Origin: Vibrio jasicida CAIM 1864 = LMG 25398
GTDB taxonomy: Bacteria > Pseudomonadota > Gammaproteobacteria > Enterobacterales > Vibrionaceae
Length of the DNA: 64,000 nucleotides
Reading direction: 5' to 3'
NCBI RefSeq assembly: GCF_000400365.1
Contig: NZ_BAOG01000008.1
Span: forward strand, 45,123 to 109,122
The translations under genes and the position numbers were made by a program. How positions within the stretch are numbered: the first letter of the stretch is position 1; each line of letters begins with the position of its first letter. Below the pieces are notes generated by a model. That model had not been told where the DNA came from. It searched no databases and saw only the letters and a list, made by a program, of their open reading frames with translations. Shown one piece after another: positions 8,891 to 17,491 of this stretch.

Positions 8891-9460
8891 CATTATAAAA
8901 TCCATGTATTTATTCATTAGTTTATAAGTCAGTCTTATACAAAAGTGGACCGGGGCATCTCTTCCACCAATGTCGCGTCACTTTTGCTTAACAACTGTTG
9001 CTCACTGTATTTCAGAAGTTCCCAAGAGCAGAGTGAAAAGATGTAATAAAAAAGAAAAATGGCAAACGTTTACCCATAAGCAGACAACAATTTAAGAAAA
9101 CAACACCCAAAAATAGAAACACTTTGTTACATTTAAGCCTAAATCACTATCTAAGCTATTGTAATTGTGTGATTAACGCAGAGTTTAACGAGGATTTTTG
9201 TTACATTTCAAAAAGAAAATTATGATTAGGAACTTTTTTAAAATTAGGCTGTCCACTTAAAGGAGCAGAAACATAAAAAAACCTAAAACCTGTTTTCTAT
9301 AAGGTTTCATCAATATCTCCCCTGTCACTCATTTGAAATAAAAATGCAATAGAATCATCACGTAACAGAAATCTATCTTTCATTTTCGCGGTTTACCTTA
9401 AGCGTCATCGACACAAATCGAGCAAGAAAGCTCATCGATTACAACTAGGGTAATAAGAAA
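8891..9460. other. Divergent regulatory region between two porin genes
   Basis: A 570-bp AT-rich region with no supported gene. It must contain both porin promoters and their 5' leaders. The only recognisable operator-like sequence is the PurR/LacI-type palindrome at 9060-9075. An AAACCT...AGGTTT imperfect repeat near 9279-9307 is too loose to call a terminator. Confidence 0.5.
9060..9075. promoter_or_regulatory. PurR/LacI-family-type operator-like palindrome
   Basis: TGGCAAACGTTTACCC agrees with 10 of 12 fixed positions of the PurR box (ANGCAAACGNTTNCNT) and has the central AAACGTTT palindrome shared by LacI-family operators. It lies about 170 bp before the leftward porin start. Confidence 0.35.
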
Positions 9461-10429
9461 ATGAAAAAGGCAGCACTAACTACCGCGATTCTAACAGCAT
9501 TGGTATCAGCACCATCATTTGCAGCAACCGTGTATAAAGACGACGGGACTGAATTGAAAGTTGGCGGTCGCGTGGAGTTTCGTGGCGACTTCATCGGTTC
9601 TGACGGTGCAGAAGTTGACGGTACTATGGAAGATGCATCTCGTGCACGTCTAAATCTAAAAGGTAAAACAGATATCGGTAATGGCCTATCTGCTTTTGGT
9701 GTTTACGAAGCTGAACAAAAAACAGGTAAAAGCGAGTTTAAAAACCGTTACATGTACGCTGGTGTAAGTGCTGATGCAGGTGATTTTTCGGTAGGTCGCC
9801 AAGACATGGCTGCTGTTATCATCTCTGATATGACGGATATCACTGAGTTCTCAGGTGTTCAACAAGTTATTGATTCATCCTCTGATAAGCAAGACAGCGT
9901 ATTCGCTTACCGTGGCGAATTTGATGCTCTACAAGTTCAAGCAACTTACCAAGCCAACTCTGGTGACAGCCAAGACAAATACGGCATCTCTGGCCTTTAT
10001 TCTCTACCAATGGGCCTAGACCTAGGTCTTGCTTACTCTGGTGGCGATGTAGATAAAGATAACTCAGAAGACCAAATTCTTGGTGGTATCGCCTACTCTC
10101 TTGAAAACTTATACCTTGCAGGAACTTACTCTCAAGGTGCCATTGATGACTCTGAAGACTTTACCGCTTACGAGCTTGTAGCAAGCTACAAATTAGCAAG
10201 TAAGTTTACTGTTGCTGGCCTATACACTTTCCAAGAGAACGATCCAAATGGCGCAGCAAAATATGACGCGGTTGATGGTTTTGAGCTGGTTGGTTACTAC
10301 AAACTTAACAGCAACTTCCGTACTTACCTTTCTTACTACATGAACCAGCTGGATGAAGAAAAGAATGGAGAAGGCAAGGTAACTGAAGGTGAAGACACAC
10401 TACGTCTAGGCGTACGTTACGACTTCTAA
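9461..10429 (+). CDS. Gram-negative porin
   Basis: Outer-membrane beta-barrel porin of 322 residues. The signal peptide KKAALTTAILTALVSAPSFA is followed by ATVYKDDGTELKVGGRVEFR, the usual first porin strand, then acidic loops and alternating strands, ending LRLGVRYDF with the terminal Phe recognised by the BAM machinery. It is shorter than OmpU/OmpT-type porins and shares only general features with the divergent porin, so the two are not a recent duplication. The ATG follows AGGGTAATAAGAAA. A terminator follows 31 bp after the stop. Confidence 0.9.
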   Translation: MKKAALTTAILTALVSAPSFAATVYKDDGTELKVGGRVEFRGDFIGSDGAEVDGTMEDASRARLNLKGKTDIGNGLSAFGVYEAEQKTGKSEFKNRYMYAGVSADAGDFSVGRQDMAAVIISDMTDITEFSGVQQVIDSSSDKQDSVFAYRGEFDALQVQATYQANSGDSQDKYGISGLYSLPMGLDLGLAYSGGDVDKDNSEDQILGGIAYSLENLYLAGTYSQGAIDDSEDFTAYELVASYKLASKFTVAGLYTFQENDPNGAAKYDAVDGFELVGYYKLNSNFRTYLSYYMNQLDEEKNGEGKVTEGEDTLRLGVRYDF

Positions 10430-10459
10430 TAAAAACTTGTCCTAATAGCGAGTCTTTTG

Positions 10460-10485
10460 GCCGGCACTCTTGTGTCGGCTTTTTT
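10460..10485 (+). terminator. Rho-independent terminator after porin gene
   Basis: GCCGGCAC/GTGTCGGC stem (one G-T wobble) with a TCTT loop and six T residues. Confidence 0.85.
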
Positions 10486-10513
10486 GATCGTACTCACTAA
10501 CCTGCCTTCTTTT

Positions 10514-10542
10514 AATGCACCTAATCCCGAAGTTAGTGCATT
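10514..10542. promoter_or_regulatory. Inverted repeat, candidate enhancer site of the sigma-54 promoter
   Basis: AATGCAC at 10514-10520 and GTGCATT at 10536-10542, with TAA/TTA flanks inside, form an inverted repeat centred about 100 bp upstream of the predicted start of the small RNA, the usual place for an activator of sigma-54 holoenzyme. The GCAC/GTGC half-sites recall NtrC sites but the 15-bp spacer is wider than the 7 bp of classical NtrC sites. Confidence 0.4.
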
Positions 10543-10601
10543 CCCTCTAGGCTTTCTCAAGCTATGTTCATCTAGGCCTTTAAAATCAACCAATTAAAAG
10601 T

Positions 10602-10617
10602 TGGCACACTAGCTGCA
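10602..10617 (+). promoter_or_regulatory. Sigma-54 (RpoN) promoter
   Basis: TGGCACACTAGCTGCA has the invariant GG (10603-10604) and GC (10615-10616) dinucleotides separated by exactly 10 bp, and the TGGCAC -24 box is a full match. It stands in intergenic DNA and points at the structured RNA that begins about 12 bp downstream. Confidence 0.7.
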
Positions 10618-10627
10618 ATAACTAAAT

Positions 10628-10732
10628 CGAGCAAATGCATGGCAGCGTTTGTGCTTCTCGTTCTTTGTACCTACTTCGGTAGGCACGTCCTTTAAATTGG
10701 TAATGTCGCCTCCCTCTGGGAGGCATTTTTTT
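10628..10732 (+). ncRNA. Candidate sigma-54-dependent small RNA, about 105 nt
   Basis: Between porin and DMT permease lies a compact RNA gene. Stem 1: CAAATGC (10632-10638) pairs with GCGTTTG (10645-10651), extended by CGAG (10628-10631) with CTCG (10657-10660). Stem 2: CCTAC-TTCG-GTAGG (10670-10683), a UUCG tetraloop hairpin. A single-stranded AU-rich linker (about 10688-10707) then precedes the terminator stem GCCTCCC-TCT-GGGAGGC and seven T residues. Size, promoter class and terminator resemble the Qrr RNAs of Vibrio, but the sequence is not Qrr-like. The alternative is a leader of the downstream permease, but the strong terminator ends 62 bp before that start codon. Function unknown. Confidence 0.6.
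10708..10732 (+). terminator. Terminator of the candidate small RNA
   Basis: A perfect 7-bp GC-rich stem GCCTCCC/GGGAGGC with a three-base loop is followed by ATTTTTTT. Confidence 0.9.
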
Positions 10733-10794
10733 ATTGGCTACCCTATGAATAGAACGTATGATTCTGGCCATTCTTTAAAAACGGAAATATCCAA

Positions 10795-11667
10795 TTGAAT
10801 CATCATCCTGTCCAAGGTGCATCTTGGATGCTCACCGCGGGTTTAGCATTCGCCGTCGTTAATAGTTTTGCTCAAGTTGCGAGTATACACTTTGGAGTGT
10901 CGTCCACGACCTTTGCGTTATTCCAATACGCGATCGCCTTTTTTGCGATATTGCCTTATTTACGCACCCTAGGCATTCGTCAATCACTGCGCACAAACCA
11001 CTTTGGTTGGCACGCTCTACGTATTTTCCTTGCCGTTATCGGGATCCAACTATGGCTGTGGGCACTCGCGTATCCAGTGCCAATTTGGCAAGGTATTGCG
11101 TTGTTAATGACCTCGCCTTTGTTTGCTACTATAGGCTCAGGTCTGATACTTAAAGAGAAAGTTGGGGTAGCGCGTTGGATCGCTACCTTAACTGGCTTTA
11201 TTGGCGCAATGATCATCCTTGAGCCTTGGTCTGACTCTTTTACCTGGGCGACACTGTTGCCAGTTGGCGCTGCTTTTTTCTGGGCTTCTTACTCTCTGAT
11301 GGTGAAAAAATTATCAGTCAATGATCCACCGTCAACAATGGTGGTTTATCTACTGTTATTGATCACACCATTTAATATCATACTTGCGGTGCCAACATTC
11401 GTGATGCCAGAAGGGTGGGATGTTTGGGGTATTCTCATTGCGGCTGGCGTGTTAACCGCCTTAGCGCAATGGGCGGTCGTAAAAGCTTATGCCGTAGCAG
11501 ATGCGTCTTTCGTTCAACCTTTTGACCACGCGAAATTACCACTTAATGTCTTTGCCGGTTGGTTAGTGTTCAGCTGGGTTCCACCAGGTCGATTATGGTT
11601 GGGTGCCGCGATTATCGTTGGCTCAATTGCTTTCATCACTCATTGGGAAGCAAAAAAAAGAAAGTAA
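10795..11667 (+). CDS. DMT superfamily (EamA) transporter
   Basis: Inner-membrane drug/metabolite transporter of 290 residues with ten predicted helices in two EamA repeats (about 8-140 and 150-285). The GLILKEKVGVARWIATLTGFIGAMI stretch (first-repeat end) and the WLVFSWVPPGRLWLGAAIIV equivalent are the usual EamA landmarks. The TTG start follows GGAAA by seven bases; the next in-frame ATG (10828) is inside the conserved start region, and an upstream ATG meets a stop. Substrate unknown. It follows the small RNA candidate and precedes the glutaredoxin-like gene by 62 bp. Confidence 0.88.
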   Translation: MNHHPVQGASWMLTAGLAFAVVNSFAQVASIHFGVSSTTFALFQYAIAFFAILPYLRTLGIRQSLRTNHFGWHALRIFLAVIGIQLWLWALAYPVPIWQGIALLMTSPLFATIGSGLILKEKVGVARWIATLTGFIGAMIILEPWSDSFTWATLLPVGAAFFWASYSLMVKKLSVNDPPSTMVVYLLLLITPFNIILAVPTFVMPEGWDVWGILIAAGVLTALAQWAVVKAYAVADASFVQPFDHAKLPLNVFAGWLVFSWVPPGRLWLGAAIIVGSIAFITHWEAKKRK

Positions 11668-11729
11668 ATTGAAAGAATTTCTTTGGTTTTGAGTTCTATA
11701 TTTTCAGGAAAGGAAATGAGGATTATCGT

Positions 11730-12344
11730 ATGACACAGCCAATCAAAATGACACTTTATCGTTGGGCAGGCAGCTGGGGACCATTCAAGGTTAATATTCC
11801 ATGTGGCGAATGCACCCTAACTAAAGACATTCTTGCCGATACTTTTGAAAACGAATTAGCGGGTGTCTCCGTAGAGCTAGAAGTTAAAGATTGGTTGTCC
11901 CATTGGTGGGAACCACTAAAACTTGGTGCTTGGCACGCCCCTATCCTAGTTGTTGAAGGAAAAGTCGTCAGCCAAGGGGAAGCGCTAAACCGAGGCGTGC
12001 TTGTTCAATCAGTTATTGCTGAGTGGACTAAACGCGATCAACTTAAAGGCAATATTGTCTACGGCAAAGCGACGTGTCCTTACTGCGTTAAAGCCAAAAA
12101 GTTGCTGGATGAGACGGGTATAGAATACACATACTATGACGTCGTCAAAGACAGTGCAGCCCTTTACCGAATGATACCTGAAGTGAAAGCCATCATTGGC
12201 GAGAAAACACCTGTAACGGTGCCGCAAATTTGGTTAGATGGAGAGTACATAGGAGGCGCAGACAACTTGGAAAAGTGGTTAGCGGAAAAGGGATTAGATA
12301 AAGTGCCTAACAACGTTGTTGAGATCCCAAGTCAAAGCGCATAA
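11730..12344 (+). CDS. Glutaredoxin-like protein with two thioredoxin-fold halves
   Basis: Predicted thiol-disulfide oxidoreductase of 204 residues. Residues 1-100 form a thioredoxin-like half containing IPCGECTL (a CxxC pair) and a cis-Pro-like HAPILVVEGKVVS segment. Residues 105-190 are a full glutaredoxin domain: GKATCPYCVKAKKLL with the classical CPYC active site, TVPQIWLDGEYIGGADNLEKWL with the cis-Pro and GG glutathione-binding signature. The first half is not a canonical glutaredoxin and may carry the partner specificity. No signal peptide, so cytoplasmic. A bidirectional terminator follows. Confidence 0.88.
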   Translation: MTQPIKMTLYRWAGSWGPFKVNIPCGECTLTKDILADTFENELAGVSVELEVKDWLSHWWEPLKLGAWHAPILVVEGKVVSQGEALNRGVLVQSVIAEWTKRDQLKGNIVYGKATCPYCVKAKKLLDETGIEYTYYDVVKDSAALYRMIPEVKAIIGEKTPVTVPQIWLDGEYIGGADNLEKWLAEKGLDKVPNNVVEIPSQSA

Positions 12345-12382
12345 TTATCACCTAGCAGAAACACGACATCTCTAACAAAGCA

Positions 12383-12411
12383 AAAAGCCCTGATATCAAA
12401 TCAGGGCTTTT
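12383..12411. terminator. Bidirectional terminator
   Basis: Perfect 11-bp AAAAGCCCTGA/TCAGGGCTTTT stem with T runs in both directions, placed between the convergent glutaredoxin gene and the 44-codon gene. Confidence 0.9.
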
Positions 12412-12415
12412 CCTA

Positions 12416-12550
12416 TTAATTCGCTAGCTTTTTCATTACTCGAGCAAACATTGAAGGTTTCTTCTTCTTTGTTTTACCGTAAAGCGCTTTGTGCATCGCG
12501 TCTTTTGCGATCATTTGACCAATGTAAACGCCACCAAGTTCGTAACCCAT
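12416..12550 (-). CDS. Small basic protein, 44 residues, function unknown
   Basis: A short gene that begins MGYELGGVYIGQMIAKDAMH, continues through a lysine cluster (KTKKKKPS) and ends MFARVMKKLAN. Support comes from a strong ribosome site (AGGAGAAGGTC before the ATG), a stop codon placed directly before a strong terminator, and codon use like its neighbours. The first half is neutral and mildly hydrophobic, the second half strongly basic, so it could lie at the membrane or bind nucleic acid or ribosomes; none of this is shown. I do not recognise the family. Confidence 0.7.
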   Translation of the reverse strand: MGYELGGVYIGQMIAKDAMHKALYGKTKKKKPSMFARVMKKLAN

Positions 12551-12684
12551 GACCTTCTCCTAAGAAGTAATTGACTGGTTTATGTTGTAATTTTACACCA
12601 CAAAACACCAAAAACAAGATAAAGATCACAAAATAATTGTAATTTAATTACAAGAAATTTAATCCTAGCGAATCAAAAAAGTGA

Positions 12685-13032
12685 TTAACGCTTGGGCTGT
12701 TGGTACGTTTTGCCTGCTGCTTTGTAAGTATCTTTTTGTTTAATTTCAAAGAAAGTTTCAAAGAACCAAGCCGCAAATTTGATCAGGTGATCGCCTTCAT
12801 TCATGACATGCTCAACAAATTCTTTCTCTTCACCAGACTCGTCAGCTTGGAAGGTAATATGGTAAATACGTTTTTCACCATCGACCTCCGCAAGGCCAAA
12901 TTGACCACTTAGTGATTCCGCTGCTTGAGCGACCTCTTCTTCTTCAGATGCTTTTAGTAGTTCAAGAGCCTGAGGCAAGTTCTCTTTTTCGCCAATTTCT
13001 TTTAATAGCGCTTCAAATTCGTTTTGTTGCAT
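12685..13032 (-). CDS. Conserved hypothetical protein, acidic, 115 residues
   Basis: Unrecognised cytoplasmic protein. The first 45 residues are acidic and helical (KASEEEEVAQAAESLSGQFG); the rest has a likely beta part (KRIYHITFQADES) and a helical aromatic segment (LIKFAAWFFETFFEIKQKD) with a basic tail. It has no signal peptide or membrane helix. The ATG follows TAGGTG at normal spacing, and the coding style fits the region. It lies between the 44-codon gene and the efflux pump, all leftward, with over 100 bp on each side, so it probably has its own promoter. Confidence 0.75.
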   Translation of the reverse strand: MQQNEFEALLKEIGEKENLPQALELLKASEEEEVAQAAESLSGQFGLAEVDGEKRIYHITFQADESGEEKEFVEHVMNEGDHLIKFAAWFFETFFEIKQKDTYKAAGKTYQQPKR

Positions 13033-13145
13033 GGGTTCACCTAACGATTAACGGGCGTTTTCCTCGCACAACGCTTTTGAGTCAGCATCTGCGAGCCTAA
13101 TTTGCTGCGCATTTTAGAAAGGAGCACGTAAGCTTGCAAGCAGAT

Positions 13146-14339
13146 TCAACGCGAGCTTTCTGGTTGAGCCAAACCACTGGTAGGCGTCTGAATTTGACTC
13201 AGTGCCAAAACAACACAGCTTAACCCTGCAATCAACACATAGAAGACACCTAATTGATATTGGCTCGTTACCCAATACTCCACCAAATATCCGCCAAACA
13301 AACCTGCGAGACACATTTGTATAGACCCAGATAATGCAGAAACCGCGCCTGCTTGTTGTTTGTGTGGGGATAACAACAAACTGATTGAAACCGGGAACGA
13401 CATTCCTTGCGCAAAACTCAAGCAAGTGAAGGCAACTAATAGTGACGTAACCGTAAATGGTAAAATCAGTAGCATCACTCCTGATGCAGCAACGACAACA
13501 AAACTCATCAATAGGATCTGCTGCTCTTTGTAGCGCGAATTGACTAAGTTAAGCACCAAACTACCCATTAACAACCCTGCTGAAGGGACAATCATCAACG
13601 AGCCATAGTCTGCAGCAGTTAATCCAAGCTCTTGCTGCATCAAAAATGGATATAAGGACAACGTCACCAGAGCAGAAAGATAACTGAGCCAGTTGTAGCT
13701 CGCACTGCCAATCACTTGTTTATTAGTCAACAGCGTTAAGTAATTCAATATGACTCGTTTAGGTTCAAAACGGCGCTTGGGATAAGGCAATGTTTCTGGA
13801 AGAACGATTAAGCCCAGCGTAAAAATCGCGATTAAGTAAAACAATACGAAGACAAACACCGCATGCCAACTTAAATGATAAGCGATCCAACCACCAAACA
13901 AAGGCGCAACTATCGGCATCACTGATGCTGTGACCGAAATATAGGAAAGGGCCTTGGTCAATTGTGAGCCATCGTAACTGTCTCGTAATACTGAGCGCCC
14001 AAGAACAGAGGCGCTTCCCGCACCTAAACCTTGTAATAGCCTTCCAGCTTCCAAAGCGACAATATGGTCTGCAAACGCAATACATATGACCGTACCTACG
14101 AGATAAACGCTTTGACCAAGAATGAATACTGGCCTACGCCCTATTGAGTCGGATAGCGGGCCATAAAAAAGCTGAGAGACACCAAAGCCAACAAGGAATA
14201 ACGTGACAAGGTTTTGAATCGCATGCTGCGGAAGCTCAAGGTCATGTCCGATCATTGGCAAAGATGGAAGATAAATGCTGACGCCAACTTGACCGGTCGC
14301 GATGATCATCATCGCCAATAATAATGGTGTTTTACGCAA
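13146..14339 (-). CDS. Multidrug efflux MFS transporter, Bcr/CflA-EmrD type
   Basis: Proton-driven drug exporter of the inner membrane, 397 residues with twelve hydrophobic segments. IYLPSLPMIGHDL near the start and QLFYGPLSDSIGRRPV (the MFS loop 2-3 motif) followed by RLLQGLGAGSASVLGRSVLRD (the antiporter motif in helix 5 region) are typical of the Bcr/CflA/EmrD branch. The start is TTG at 14339, preceded at close range by AAGGAGGG. A LysR-type gene is divergent across 111 bp and probably controls it. Substrates cannot be predicted. Confidence 0.9.
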   Translation of the reverse strand: MRKTPLLLAMMIIATGQVGVSIYLPSLPMIGHDLELPQHAIQNLVTLFLVGFGVSQLFYGPLSDSIGRRPVFILGQSVYLVGTVICIAFADHIVALEAGRLLQGLGAGSASVLGRSVLRDSYDGSQLTKALSYISVTASVMPIVAPLFGGWIAYHLSWHAVFVFVLFYLIAIFTLGLIVLPETLPYPKRRFEPKRVILNYLTLLTNKQVIGSASYNWLSYLSALVTLSLYPFLMQQELGLTAADYGSLMIVPSAGLLMGSLVLNLVNSRYKEQQILLMSFVVVAASGVMLLILPFTVTSLLVAFTCLSFAQGMSFPVSISLLLSPHKQQAGAVSALSGSIQMCLAGLFGGYLVEYWVTSQYQLGVFYVLIAGLSCVVLALSQIQTPTSGLAQPESSR

Positions 14340-14450
14340 TATACCCTCCTTACATCATGACAGTTTCACGACAGACAGTGTATATTTGTTACTCTAAGAT
14401 GATAATAAACCAAAATGGAAAAGAATTATTTCCTATGGGGATAGAATAAA

Positions 14451-15338
14451 ATGGATTGGATTCAAAGTGTCAATAGCTATATTCGTGTAGTAGAAGAAGG
14501 AAGCTTCAATGCGGCAGCCAGAAAGCTCAATACCACCAGCTCAGCCATTAGTAAGCGTATCCAGTGGCTAGAAGATAAGATTGGTGTACAACTGCTCAAG
14601 CGAACAACACGCTCCATCAGCCAAACAGAAGCTGGCGCCCTATTCTACGAACGAGCCAAAGTACAGCTAGACTCTTGGCAATCTGTGCTAGACGAAACAC
14701 GCTCAGTGAATCAATCTCCAGCAGGCTTACTTAAGATTGGAGCAACGCTGGCCGTTGGCTCTAAGTTCCTTGTTCATTATCTGGACGATTTTCTTGAAAA
14801 ATACCCCTACATTAAACTTCAACTTATCACAACGCTACCAGGTCAAATCCCCGAACTGAGCTTAGATTTATTCATCAGCAGGGAGTTGGAACATCTCAAT
14901 TCTTTAAGTTTTAAAGCAACGCCATTGTTCGAACACAAAGCCCAGTTTTATGCAGCGCCTAGTTACCTTGAAAAACACGGAACCCCACAAACGGTTGAAG
15001 AACTATCACAACATAACATGTTGATTTGGGGTGAAAAGCCAACAAGAGAGCTCAAAACCAACCGTGGAAAGCGTATTAGCCTTTCAGGAAATTTCGCGAC
15101 CACGAACCCTGAAGCTCTTTTCCATGGCGCTAAACGCGGAATGGGAATTTTACTGTCCAATAATGTGATGATCAAAGAAGAGCTTAAGTCCGGAGCATTA
15201 ATACCGATACTTCCCGATGTCACTGCTGATGAGGCGACGGTCTACGCTTACTATCCAAAACTGGATTATCAACACACCCGAACTCAGCTGTTTCTCGACT
15301 ACCTTAAATCACGCTTAGATGAAGAAAAGCGCGCCTAA
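14451..15338 (+). CDS. LysR family transcriptional regulator
   Basis: Regulator of 295 residues. Residues 1-60 are the winged helix-turn-helix (FNAAARKLNTTSSAISKRIQWLEDKIGVQLL KRTTRS region), followed by a type 2 periplasmic-binding-like effector domain (about 90-290) of the CrgA/AaeR-like subgroup. ATG with GGGGATAG upstream. It is divergent from the EmrD-type pump, so control of that pump, and of itself, is the simplest inference. The inducer is unknown. Confidence 0.92.
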   Translation: MDWIQSVNSYIRVVEEGSFNAAARKLNTTSSAISKRIQWLEDKIGVQLLKRTTRSISQTEAGALFYERAKVQLDSWQSVLDETRSVNQSPAGLLKIGATLAVGSKFLVHYLDDFLEKYPYIKLQLITTLPGQIPELSLDLFISRELEHLNSLSFKATPLFEHKAQFYAAPSYLEKHGTPQTVEELSQHNMLIWGEKPTRELKTNRGKRISLSGNFATTNPEALFHGAKRGMGILLSNNVMIKEELKSGALIPILPDVTADEATVYAYYPKLDYQHTRTQLFLDYLKSRLDEEKRA

Positions 15339-15496
15339 TCTACTCACTCTTTGAGAACAAAGATATTGGAGAGTCACAAGGGGCGCGTTGGTCTGTCGTG
15401 AATGTTTTGAGTGATATGATAAGACGTTATAACGTTGCTTATTAAAAACAAATCACAACGTCTAATCATGCAAAAACCATCTGCTAATATACAATC

Positions 15497-17491
15497 CTAA
15501 GCACTCCGAGATTTCAACAAAAGAAAGATAAAGTAGCTGCCTCCGATAATCGAAACTAACGTACCTGCAGCAAGTTGAGCGGGGAACACCACGACTTGCC
15601 CTAGCCAATCAGCAAACAACATTAGGGCTGCACCGATTAAGAAAGACAATAAGATCTGCTCTCGAACCAAGCGAGCACCAACCATAGCTGCAATATGTGG
15701 AGCCAGTAGGCCAACAAAAGCGACCGGCCCCATGGTGGTTGTGACCATCGAACATAAAATCGCGACGATACACAATAGAGCCACATAGGCGATGTTGATG
15801 TTCAGCCCTCTTGCACTTGCAAACTGACGACCAGTAGCAATTAATGTCACCCAACGACTCAACAGTAAAGCTACGCCAATACAAACGGTGATCACGATAG
15901 CCATGATCATTGCTGCATCAGGTTCAACACGATACGTAGAGCCTGCCAACCAAGCCAATAAGGTGTATTTCCCCTCACCCACTCGTGTTAAAGAGAATTG
16001 CACTAGAGCCTCTAACACCGCGGTCAGCGAGATACCGGTCAGAATTAGGATAGACGGAGCGAACTGATGCTTCTTACCAAGGAACAGCAACAAACAAAGT
16101 GCAATCGCACTGCCCAAAAACGCAACCCAAGGGCTTAGCGAGTGAATCGAGTATCCCATAAACAGGCTACTGAAAATCAGCGCTAACACCGCACCTGCCG
16201 ATACGCCAAGAATGTCTGGGCTCGCAAGTGGGTTGTAAACGAGCCTTTGTAAAATCACACCTGCCACTGCCAAACCGCCACCAGCAAATATTGCGGTTAA
16301 CATTCTAGGCCAGCGAATAGACCACTCAAACGCATCTGGGATAATGAAATAACTCATATCTGAAGAAGGTTGTGACAATGTACTTAACGCCAGTAAACCG
16401 GAAATCATTGCACCCAACAAGAAATAAGCCAAAGGTGAAATAAACTTTGGCCCTTTAGGCATTGAGAAAAATAGCTGATCTTGGGCCGACATCTGCTTGC
16501 GAGCAATAATGATCAAAGCTGGAGCGCCAATCACCGCGGTTGCTGTTCCTGTAGGAATCATATCCAAAGACCATTGCGCTAAGAAAATCGCCAAGCTGTC
16601 GGTCATACAAAGCAATAGCGCACCTAATACGCAGCTAGCGATGAGCTCAGATTTCGCCTTTAAAAAGCCCAAATGTCTCGCGATGTTTGGAGCAATCAAA
16701 CCAATAAAGCTGATTACACCCACCGAGGTAATCGACACGGAAACCAGCCAAACGCCAATCACCATTAGGACAAAGAAAGTCGTACCGATGTTGAGACCAC
16801 GCGCAGCAGCCCCTTCTGTACCAATCGAAAGAAGAGTCAAAACCCTCGGAGCCAACAGGAAAATAGCAAAGATTGGCAGTAACTTAGGCATCAACCAAAG
16901 CACTTGCTCCCAACCATTTTGCCCGAGATCACCCGCTCCCCATACGAACAAGTTCTGAGCATATTGGTCGTTGAGCAAAATAATTGCAGTTGCAAATGCG
17001 CCTAGCAGTAAGTTTACCGCCATACCTGCCAAAACAATTGGCAAGCCGCTCATGTTTTTGATGCCAACTATGGAAACAATCAGACCCATTGCAAGCAGCG
17101 CGCCTATCAGCGCAAACCAAACTGAATACTGAGCCACCAACATCGGCGCGGCCACATTTAGAATGACCAGACCAAGCCATGCACCTGACGATGTACCTAA
17201 GGTAAGCGGAGACATCATGTGATTTTGCGTTAATTGTTGAAACAAGCTACCTATGGTACCGAGTGTTCCACCAACCAAAATCGCCATCACCAAACGAGGC
17301 AAGTTAACATAGACTAACGCCATCAACTCAAATGAATCATCGACCATTTTATTGAATGTAGCGATGTCACTGATCTGTGAGACTTGTTGGAACAACTCTC
17401 CAACAGGACCAAATTCTGACTGGCCTAACCATAAATGAACAAGAGCGGTGAGCAATAGCACCGCCCCCATCATGAAACCACTGGATCTCAT
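15497..17491 (-). CDS. fhuB: Ferric hydroxamate ABC transporter permease FhuB (double-length)
   Basis: Inner-membrane permease for ferric hydroxamate siderophores (ferrichrome type). The 664 residues contain two fused FecCD-type halves (about 1-330 and 340-664), each with GGTLGTIGSLFQQLTQN / GGGLAVAGVILQRLVYNPLA type and the EAA-like GVISFIGLIAPNIARHLG / GPVAFVGLLAPHIAAMVG loops that contact the ATPase. A double-length permease is the hallmark of FhuB as opposed to separate FecC/FecD pairs. Its ATG overlaps the fhuD stop by one base (TAATG). The matching ATPase gene fhuC is not downstream but about 5 kb away on the other strand. Confidence 0.94.
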   Translation of the reverse strand: MRSSGFMMGAVLLLTALVHLWLGQSEFGPVGELFQQVSQISDIATFNKMVDDSFELMALVYVNLPRLVMAILVGGTLGTIGSLFQQLTQNHMMSPLTLGTSSGAWLGLVILNVAAPMLVAQYSVWFALIGALLAMGLIVSIVGIKNMSGLPIVLAGMAVNLLLGAFATAIILLNDQYAQNLFVWGAGDLGQNGWEQVLWLMPKLLPIFAIFLLAPRVLTLLSIGTEGAAARGLNIGTTFFVLMVIGVWLVSVSITSVGVISFIGLIAPNIARHLGFLKAKSELIASCVLGALLLCMTDSLAIFLAQWSLDMIPTGTATAVIGAPALIIIARKQMSAQDQLFFSMPKGPKFISPLAYFLLGAMISGLLALSTLSQPSSDMSYFIIPDAFEWSIRWPRMLTAIFAGGGLAVAGVILQRLVYNPLASPDILGVSAGAVLALIFSSLFMGYSIHSLSPWVAFLGSAIALCLLLFLGKKHQFAPSILILTGISLTAVLEALVQFSLTRVGEGKYTLLAWLAGSTYRVEPDAAMIMAIVITVCIGVALLLSRWVTLIATGRQFASARGLNINIAYVALLCIVAILCSMVTTTMGPVAFVGLLAPHIAAMVGARLVREQILLSFLIGAALMLFADWLGQVVVFPAQLAAGTLVSIIGGSYFIFLLLKSRSA

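Noticed and set aside
10667..10686. CCTAC-TTCG-GTAGG hairpin considered as part of a tRNA or transcription terminator
   Set aside because: No cloverleaf around it and no T run directly after it; it fits better as the second stem of the small RNA candidate.
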